This document shows positions 58,144 to 64,000 of a stretch of 64,000 bases of DNA, piece by piece. Source of the stretch: Streptococcus pluranimalium (lineage in GTDB: Bacteria; Bacillota; Bacilli; Lactobacillales; Streptococcaceae); assembly GCF_002953735.1 (NCBI RefSeq), contig NZ_CP025536.1, positions 2,001,523 to 2,065,522 on the forward strand, written 5' to 3'. How positions within the stretch are numbered: position 1 is the stretch's first letter; every line of letters starts with the position of its first letter. A program made the translations under genes and the position numbers. Below the pieces are notes generated by a model. The model saw nothing but the letters and a program-made list of their open reading frames with translations. It was not told the origin of the DNA and made no database searches.

Positions 58144-60738
58144 ATGACTTCTACATTTACAGTTAAAAGAGCATTTCCCTATTTTCTAGCATTCTTATTT
58201 CCTATCTTCATCATGGTTATTGTACTACTCTCCAATGAGATTTGGTGGGGAAGTGATCGAACCATTCTAGCTAGTGACGGTTTTCATCAGTACGTTATTT
58301 TTGCACAAAATCTCAGAAATATCTTACATGGGTCTGACAGTATTTTTTACACCTTTACTAGCGGTTTAGGGTTAAATTTCTATGCATTGATGAGTTATTA
58401 TTTAGGATCGTTTTTATCACCCTTCTACTATTTTTTCTCTCTAGAAACAATTCCTGATGCTGTTTATCTCTTCACCTTACTAAAATTTGGTTTTTCTGGG
58501 CTAAGTATGTTCACAGCTTTACGAAAAATTTACAATATTGTCAATAAAGTTTTACTCTTATCTCTTTCCACTTCTTATGCGCTCATGAGTTTCGCCATTA
58601 GCCAATTAGAAATTAATACTTGGTTGGATGTCTTTATCATCGCCCCACTTATCATACTCGGCTTACACCTACTCCTTAAAAAACGTCAATTTTGGATTTA
58701 TTACCTATCTCTGACAACCTTATTTATTCAAAATTATTATTTTGGATTTATGATGTCTATCTTTCTAATCCTCTATTTTCTTGTTCAACAAAGTAGGTCC
58801 TTCTCTTTTAAAACATTGCTGAAACAAGCGTTAGATTTTTCTCTTATCTCAGTATTCTCAGCCTTATCCAGTGCTATTATGTTGCTACCAACCTATTTAG
58901 ATCTTTCAACTCATGGAGAAGAATTTTCAACGTTTAGTCAATGGATATCAAAAGATGCCTGGTATCTAGATCTATTTGCTAAAAATATTGTTGGAGCTTA
59001 TGACACAACCAAATTTGGCTCTATCCCAATGATTTATGTTGGCTTATTTCCTCTCATTTTAAGCCTTCTATTCTTAATCCTTCCTACTATAAAATGGCAA
59101 GTACGCCTAGCTTATTGTCTACTTCTAGGAATTATTGTTCTTTCATTTTATCTTGAACCACTGGATCTTCTATGGCAAGGCATGCATGCCCCAAATATGT
59201 TTTTACACCGCTACTCTTGGCTCCTATCCTTACTAATTGTCTTCATGGCTGCAGAAACACTTAGTTATTGGAAATCTTTACACGCAAAGCATATCCTATT
59301 TATAGTCATCATTTTATTTTTAGGATTATCAGCAACAACCAGTTTTCAAAAAGAGTATCCTTTTCTAGAAACCTCTCAATTTATCCTAACCTTCATTTTT
59401 CTAATCGCTTATCTGGTAATACTTCTTAACAATAACAATCCTCTATTGCCAAAAGGATTTTTACTTAGCTTTACACTAACCTTTACACTCTTTGAAATCT
59501 TTATGAATACCTTCTTAGTCGTTAGTAGTTTAGGAGATGAGTGGGTATTTCCTACGAGAGAAGGCTACGAAAAGCATATGACTGATATTTCTGCCCTTGT
59601 CGATTACTCAAAATCTAAAGAAAATGATTTCTACCGAACAGAGCGTCTTCTCCCCCAAACGGGAAATGATAGCATGAAGTTTAACTATAATGGCATCTCT
59701 CAATTTTCATCCATACGTAATCGATCATCTAGTAGTTTACTTGATCGACTAGGATTTCAATCAAATGGTACAAATCTCAATCTGCGTTACCAGAATAATA
59801 CTATCATTGCAGATAGCCTGTTTGCTGTGAAATATAATCTTAGTCAATCGGATCCTCAAAAATTTGGTTTTACCAAAGAAAAAACATCAAATGATACTTC
59901 GCTTTACAAAAATACCTTCGCTTTACCATTAGGTATTCTTACCAATGATATTTACAGGAATGTCAACTTTACTGTAAATACACTTGACAATCAAGCAAGT
60001 TTTTTAAATCAATTATCCGGTCTATCAGAAACTTATTTTCAGCGCTTAAATAAGCAACCCTTGACGTCATTGACAACTTTATCAAATACTATTAATCTCA
60101 AACCTGATCAATCTAATATAACAAAGATAAGCTATCAAGTCACAATTCCTTCCCACCAGCAAGTCTATGTTAGCCTTCCAAATCTTAACATTTCAGATAG
60201 TAATCAAAAAGAGGTAACTGTTTCTCATAAGGATAACTCACAGACCTTCACAACTGATAATGCTTATACTTTCTTTAACATTGGTTATTTTGAAAATGCC
60301 CAAACAGCTACTATTACCCTAACTTTTCCTGCTAATAGTACTGTTAGTTTTGATTCTCCCAATTTTTATGGTCTTGATACACTATCTTATCAAAAAGCTA
60401 TAAAAAGCCTTAAGCAGCAAAAAACGCATACAAAGACAGAAGCCAATAATGTTTTAACAACTTATCATGCTAAGCGTGACTCTTCAGTAGTTTACACCTT
60501 ACCCTTTGATAAAGGATGGCAAGCAACAGTTAATGGTAAAAGAGCAAAAATCCGGCGAATTCAAAAAGGATTAATGGCTGTTGACGTTCCTAAAAGTAGG
60601 GGAACTATTAGGCTTAGCTTTACGCCTCAAGGTCTAAAAGAAGGCAACCTACTATCACTATTAGGACTAGGATTATTTATTTGTTATAACGTAATAACTA
60701 AGCTAATCTCTTCTAAACATAAAAAAGTATCACAATAA
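58144..60738 (+). CDS. YfhO family membrane protein
   Basis: 864-aa protein with about 12 helices in the first half and one at the end. The pattern (LASDGFHQYVIFAQNLRNIL, then FYTFTSGLGLNFYALMSYYL) is that of YfhO. The extracytosolic region from about 490 to 830 has a jelly-roll-like end (LPFDKGWQATVNGKRAKIRR). YfhO members add sugars to teichoic acids or wall polymers in several Firmicutes; inferred here. Confidence 0.9.
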   Translation: MTSTFTVKRAFPYFLAFLFPIFIMVIVLLSNEIWWGSDRTILASDGFHQYVIFAQNLRNILHGSDSIFYTFTSGLGLNFYALMSYYLGSFLSPFYYFFSLETIPDAVYLFTLLKFGFSGLSMFTALRKIYNIVNKVLLLSLSTSYALMSFAISQLEINTWLDVFIIAPLIILGLHLLLKKRQFWIYYLSLTTLFIQNYYFGFMMSIFLILYFLVQQSRSFSFKTLLKQALDFSLISVFSALSSAIMLLPTYLDLSTHGEEFSTFSQWISKDAWYLDLFAKNIVGAYDTTKFGSIPMIYVGLFPLILSLLFLILPTIKWQVRLAYCLLLGIIVLSFYLEPLDLLWQGMHAPNMFLHRYSWLLSLLIVFMAAETLSYWKSLHAKHILFIVIILFLGLSATTSFQKEYPFLETSQFILTFIFLIAYLVILLNNNNPLLPKGFLLSFTLTFTLFEIFMNTFLVVSSLGDEWVFPTREGYEKHMTDISALVDYSKSKENDFYRTERLLPQTGNDSMKFNYNGISQFSSIRNRSSSSLLDRLGFQSNGTNLNLRYQNNTIIADSLFAVKYNLSQSDPQKFGFTKEKTSNDTSLYKNTFALPLGILTNDIYRNVNFTVNTLDNQASFLNQLSGLSETYFQRLNKQPLTSLTTLSNTINLKPDQSNITKISYQVTIPSHQQVYVSLPNLNISDSNQKEVTVSHKDNSQTFTTDNAYTFFNIGYFENAQTATITLTFPANSTVSFDSPNFYGLDTLSYQKAIKSLKQQKTHTKTEANNVLTTYHAKRDSSVVYTLPFDKGWQATVNGKRAKIRRIQKGLMAVDVPKSRGTIRLSFTPQGLKEGNLLSLLGLGLFICYNVITKLISSKHKKVSQ

Positions 60739-60780
60739 AGAACAGGAGCTAGAATTTGTTCTAGCTCCTGTTCTTTATTT
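60737..60780 (+). terminator. Terminator of the YfhO gene
   Basis: Perfect 18-bp stem, left arm AAAGAACAGGAGCTAGAA, 4-nt loop, then ATTTTA; overlaps the stop codon. Confidence 0.92.
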
Positions 60781-60784
60781 TATA

Positions 60785-60816
60785 AAATAAAAATAAAAAG
60801 CTGAGTACACTCAGCT
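60785..60816 (-). terminator. Terminator of tRNA-Glu
   Basis: Minus strand AGCTGAGT and ACTCAGCT with 2-nt loop, then TTTTATTTTTATTTT. Confidence 0.88.
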
Positions 60817-60821
60817 TAAGA

Positions 60822-60893
60822 TAGTCCGTACGGGATTCGAACCCGTGTTACCGCCGTGAAAAGGCGGTGTCTTAACCCCTTGACCAACGGACC
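60822..60893 (-). tRNA. tRNA-Glu (anticodon TTC)
   Basis: 72 nt. Acceptor GGTCCGT/ACGGACT with discriminator A, anticodon loop CTTTTCA giving TTC, T-arm GGGTTCGAATCCC. The CCA end is not encoded. A stand-alone tRNA gene. Confidence 0.97.
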
Positions 60894-61035
60894 ATAGGTG
60901 TTATCTTTAACACTCTTATTATTATAGCAAATAAAATTTCTTTGTCTAGCCCTTTTTTCAATTTTTTTTACTTTTTTTACTTTTTTTACTATTGCAGATT
61001 AGATTATTTTTTGATAAACTAATGTGGTTGATAAA

Positions 61036-61109
61036 GGTCCCATAGCTCAGCTGGATAGAGCATTCGCCTTCTAAGCGAACGGTCGCAGGTTCGAATCCTG
61101 CTGGGATCA
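61036..61109 (+). tRNA. tRNA-Arg (anticodon TCT)
   Basis: 74 nt. Acceptor GGTCCCA/TGGGATC with discriminator A, anticodon loop CTTCTAA giving TCT, T-arm CAGGTTCGAATCCTG. CCA not encoded. Confidence 0.96.
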
Positions 61110-61115
61110 AAAAAT

Positions 61116-61149
61116 AAGCAATCAGAAGAAAATTCTGATTGCTTTTTTA
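61116..61149. terminator. Bidirectional terminator after tRNA-Arg and rlmH
   Basis: AAGCAATCAGAA and TTCTGATTGCTT (5-nt loop), then TTTTTAT. Confidence 0.9.
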
Positions 61150-61159
61150 TTTCTAGCCC

Positions 61160-61639
61160 TTATTTATGATAGGGACTGCCTTGCTGAATCATAAAAGCAC
61201 GATAAATCTGCTCAACAAGTACTAGACGCATTAGTTGATGAGGTAATGTTAATAAACCAAAGCTCATTAAGTGACTAGCTCTTTTTTTAACACGCGCATC
61301 TAGCCCTAGACTACCGCCAATGATAAAAGTAATGGTGGAACTACCAGCTAAAGTAAGTTTAGACATCTGATTAGCAAAATCTTCCGATGACGATTGTTTT
61401 CCTTCAATTGCTAAAGCTATAACATAGTCTCTATCACCAATTTTAGCTAAAATTTTATCGCCTTCTTTTGCTAAAATGTTGTTATTTTCCGCTGGACTTG
61501 CTTGATCGGGCGTTTTTTCATCAGGTAATTCAATGATTTCACATTTAGTGAAACGTCCCATACGCTTAACATACTCCGCAATGCCATCTTTTAAGTATTT
61601 TTCTTTTAATTTTCCGACACAAATAATCTTGATTTTCAT
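61160..61639 (-). CDS. rlmH: 23S rRNA pseudouridine-1915 N3-methyltransferase
   Basis: 159-aa SPOUT methyltransferase. Start ATG 61637-61639 ([20 protein letters not shown]). The SAM-binding knot is seen in [14 protein letters not shown] and [19 protein letters not shown], and the family ends YHK. Divergent from htrA across the DnaA-box region. Confidence 0.96.
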   Translation of the reverse strand: MKIKIICVGKLKEKYLKDGIAEYVKRMGRFTKCEIIELPDEKTPDQASPAENNNILAKEGDKILAKIGDRDYVIALAIEGKQSSSEDFANQMSKLTLAGSSTITFIIGGSLGLDARVKKRASHLMSFGLLTLPHQLMRLVLVEQIYRAFMIQQGSPYHK

Positions 61640-61675
61640 GATCTGATTATAACATATACACACACTTTTAACATC

Positions 61676-61771
61676 TTATCCACATACTAATTTCCCAATA
61701 AAACTATGACTTTGCTTTTTATTTAAAGGATTTCCACAACTTTTAAAAACTTATCCACAACCTGTGGATAC
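61676..61771. promoter_or_regulatory. DnaA boxes between rlmH and htrA
   Basis: TTATCCACA occurs perfectly at 61676-61684 and 61751-61759. TGTGGATAC (61763-61771) is a one-mismatch box in reverse orientation, and ATTTCCACA (61730-61738) is a weaker match. They lie in an AT-rich spacer close to where the origin is expected. Confidence 0.75.
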
Positions 61772-61867
61772 TTTTCTTTTTCAAATCTTTAAGATATAAT
61801 TAAGACACTTAAATTATCATTTTAGACAACAAATTAGTAATCTAAAAATAGATAGGGGCGATTTCAT

Positions 61868-63088
61868 TTGAAACAAAAATCAAATAACCATGGATTTCAA
61901 AGGATAATTCTAATAATCCTATTAGCAATACTCTCAGGCATGGCAGGAGCTTATCTCATGCTCTATTTTTCCAATAACCTGTCAACTCCTTTGAATAATT
62001 CGCAAGCCAAAGCCAAAACAAGCAATGTGGTTTACAATAATACTACCAACACGACTAAAGCAGCCAAAAAAGTCCAAGATGCTGTTGTATCAGTTATTAA
62101 CTACCAAAAGAATACCGATTCTTCTTTAAATGATCTTTATAGTCAAATGTTTGGTGGAGACAATGATAAGCGTTCTGAAGATGATTTGAGTGTCTACAGC
62201 GAAGGCTCTGGCGTTATTTATCGAAAAGAAGGTGGATCAGCTTACATCGTCACTAACAATCACGTTATTGATGGAGCTGAAAATATTGAAATTATGCTTG
62301 CTGATGGAACAAAAGTCGTCGGAGAACTTGTTGGATCTGATACTTACTCCGATTTAGCTGTTGTCAAAATTTCTGATGAAAAAGTATCTACAGTTGCGGA
62401 GTTCGCAGACTCTGATAAATTAAACGTTGGAGAAGTAGCGATTGCAATGGGTAGCCCTCTAGGAAGTGAATATGCTAACTCTGTTACACAAGGAATTGTG
62501 TCAAGTCTAAGCCGCACAGTAACGCTTAAAAATGAGGAGGGTGAAACCATTTCAACCAATGCTATCCAAACAGATGCTGCCATCAACCCTGGCAACTCTG
62601 GTGGTGCTTTGATTAATATTGAAGGACAAGTTATTGGTATCAATTCAAGTAAAATCTCATCTACCTCAACTGCTCGCGAAGCCGTAGAAGGCATGGGATT
62701 TGCTATCCCATCTAATGATGTCATCAAAATTATCAATCAGTTAGAAAAAAATGGACAAGTAACTCGCCCAGCACTAGGCATCTCTATGGCGAATCTTAGC
62801 GATCTCTCAACAAGTGCTATCTCAGAGCTTAATATTCCAAATAAGCTCACTGGAGGTATTGTTGTTGCCACTGTTCAAGATAAAATGCCTGCCTCAGGTA
62901 AACTGAAACAATATGACGTCATCACTGAAATTGATGGTGAAGAAATAACATCAACCAGTGATTTACAAAGTATTCTTTATGGTCACGAAATTGGCGATAC
63001 GATTAAAATCACCTATTATCGTGGTAAAGATAAACAAACCACTGACATTAAATTAAGCAAGTCAACACAAGATTTAGAAAACAACTAA
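61868..63088 (+). CDS. htrA: Serine protease HtrA (DegP-like)
   Basis: 406-aa surface protease for misfolded exported proteins. One N-terminal membrane anchor (residues 12-35), trypsin-like domain with triad H132 (NNHVIDGA), D162 (YSDLAVVKI) and S244 (NPGNSGGAL), then one PDZ domain from about 305. Start is TTG with AGGGG upstream. Directly followed by parB, the standard streptococcal order next to oriC. Confidence 0.97.
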   Translation: MKQKSNNHGFQRIILIILLAILSGMAGAYLMLYFSNNLSTPLNNSQAKAKTSNVVYNNTTNTTKAAKKVQDAVVSVINYQKNTDSSLNDLYSQMFGGDNDKRSEDDLSVYSEGSGVIYRKEGGSAYIVTNNHVIDGAENIEIMLADGTKVVGELVGSDTYSDLAVVKISDEKVSTVAEFADSDKLNVGEVAIAMGSPLGSEYANSVTQGIVSSLSRTVTLKNEEGETISTNAIQTDAAINPGNSGGALINIEGQVIGINSSKISSTSTAREAVEGMGFAIPSNDVIKIINQLEKNGQVTRPALGISMANLSDLSTSAISELNIPNKLTGGIVVATVQDKMPASGKLKQYDVITEIDGEEITSTSDLQSILYGHEIGDTIKITYYRGKDKQTTDIKLSKSTQDLENN

Positions 63089-63111
63089 GAAAAGCCCTAA
63101 TGGGCTTTTTC
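63088..63111 (+). terminator. Terminator of htrA
   Basis: AAAAGCCC and GGGCTTTT with a 4-nt loop, then TC. Confidence 0.85.
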
Positions 63112-63141
63112 AATAGTTTATAACCTTAGGATAATAATACT

Positions 63142-63909
63142 ATGGAAGATATTTTAAAAGACATACAAATCAGTGATATTACAACAAATCCTAACCAACC
63201 TCGGCACCATTTCAATGAAGAGGAGATTAAAGAACTTGCTGAATCAATAGCAAATAATGGACTGATCCAACCTATTATCGTTAGACCTTCTGATATTATT
63301 GGATACGAACTAATTGCTGGAGAAAGGCGTCTAAGAGCTCATCAATATCTTGGCAAAAAATCTATTAAAGCTGTTATTACCGATAAAAGTTATCAAGAAA
63401 GTATGAAGCAAGCTCTTATCGAAAATCTTCAAAGAGCTGACTTGAATCCCATTGAAGAAGCTAAGGCTTACCAAAATATACTTGATAAATTAGAGCTCAC
63501 CCACCAAGAATTAGCTATTAGTGTCGGAAAATCTCGTCCCTATATTTCTAATCAATTGCGCTTACTCCAACTTTCTAAAACTTGGCAAAATGCTATTCGA
63601 AAAGGGGTGGTTATGCCAGGCCATGCACGACTGATTCTAAACCTCTCAACAAAAGAGCAAGACATCTGGCTAAATGATATTATTAGTCAACAATTAAGTG
63701 TACATCAATTAGAACAGAAATTAAAACAAGAGCGTCATTCGCCTTCTTCCAAAGAAAAAGTCATTTTTCAAGATCATCTCGAAAAAGAACTGCAAAAATC
63801 ACTTGGTTTAGAAGTTAGCATTTCAGGATTTCAGCAAAAAAAAGGACAACTATCGATTAGCTTCGCAAATGAAGAAGAATTCAACAGAATTATCAACAAG
63901 CTAAAATAG
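63142..63909 (+). CDS. parB: Chromosome-partitioning protein ParB (Spo0J)
   Basis: 255-aa parS-binding CTPase clamp. N-terminal motif box GYELIAGERRLRAH, IENLQRADLNPIEEA, and the helix-turn-helix ELAISVGKSRPYISNQLRLL. The C-terminal dimer domain follows. No parA gene adjoins, as is normal in streptococci. Confidence 0.97.
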   Translation: MEDILKDIQISDITTNPNQPRHHFNEEEIKELAESIANNGLIQPIIVRPSDIIGYELIAGERRLRAHQYLGKKSIKAVITDKSYQESMKQALIENLQRADLNPIEEAKAYQNILDKLELTHQELAISVGKSRPYISNQLRLLQLSKTWQNAIRKGVVMPGHARLILNLSTKEQDIWLNDIISQQLSVHQLEQKLKQERHSPSSKEKVIFQDHLEKELQKSLGLEVSISGFQQKKGQLSISFANEEEFNRIINKLK

Positions 63910-63939
63910 ATTGTTAGTTTCAATATTTTAAAATAGCAC

Positions 63940-64000
63940 TTATACACAATAAAAAAACAAAAGAAGCCTTTATTAGTAAGGCTTCTTTTTATTTTCCACA
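63940..64000. promoter_or_regulatory. DnaA boxes at the right window edge
   Basis: TTATACACA (63940-63948) and TTTTCCACA (63992-64000) both fit TTWTNCACA. The oriC/dnaA region is expected just beyond. Confidence 0.65.
63963..63990 (+). terminator. Terminator of parB
   Basis: AAGAAGCCTT and AAGGCTTCTT with a 7-nt loop, then TTTATTTT. Confidence 0.85.

Overview
The window is low-GC Firmicutes DNA whose proteins and gene order are streptococcal. Runs such as dnaB-rplI-gdpP-mnmG-mnmA, rodZ-pgsA-ecfA1-ecfA2-ecfT, yaaA-recF-guaB and rlmH/htrA-parB are typical of the arm leading into oriC in Streptococcus. The right edge holds DnaA boxes and stops just short of where dnaA is expected. I could not fix the species from sequence alone. 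No phage, intact insertion sequence or CRISPR array was seen.

Layout. 1-8 kb: aspS (cut by the window edge) and hisS, a KimA-type potassium importer, a MetE-like methionine synthase behind a MET-box-like site, rpmF-rpmG and a lipoprotein. 8-13 kb: a Crp/Fnr regulator divergent from a YczE-type membrane protein, a copper operon (cupA, a free-standing cupredoxin, copA) behind a cop box, and a CoA-type Nudix hydrolase. 13-18 kb: an ABC exporter facing a PadR/HAAS/DUF4097 envelope module. 18-30 kb: a secreted fumarate-reductase-like flavoprotein, rpsD with a structured leader, an XRE regulator, veg, dnaB, rplI, gdpP, mnmG, a Nudix gene, a HIT gene and mnmA, all on the minus strand. 30-33.2 kb: serine dehydratase (sdaAB-sdaAA), a histidine phosphatase and a secreted lysozyme-like protein. 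33.5-41.6 kb: the ECF energising module, pgsA, rodZ and two M16 peptidase-like genes, divergent from yaaA-recF. 41.6-44.4 kb: a GRP-type sugar transporter and guaB. 44.6-53.1 kb: a complete arginine deiminase system (argR and a Crp/Fnr regulator divergent from a B3/B4 protein and arcA-arcB-arcC-arcD-arcT). 53.5-55.4 kb: trpS and a GNAT gene under a tryptophan T-box. 55.5-60.7 kb: a YitT/DUF2179 protein, an ABC-F ATPase and a YfhO protein. 60.8-64 kb: tRNA-Glu, tRNA-Arg, rlmH, htrA, parB and DnaA boxes.

How genes relate. GdpP degrades c-di-AMP, the second messenger that inhibits KimA-type potassium importers. ParB lies near the origin, and a parS-like palindrome sits inside ecfA1. The ADS block lies between guaB and trpS, genes I recall as neighbours in other streptococci, so it looks like an accessory insertion into the backbone.

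I found no convincing wholly undescribed system. The best leads are small: a split CopA-type copper pump, a Crp/Fnr palindrome placed exactly at -41.5 of a divergent promoter, a perfectly symmetric back-to-back promoter pair at recF, inverted or direct repeats around the guaB and padR promoters, and a repeated terminator with a conserved loop.
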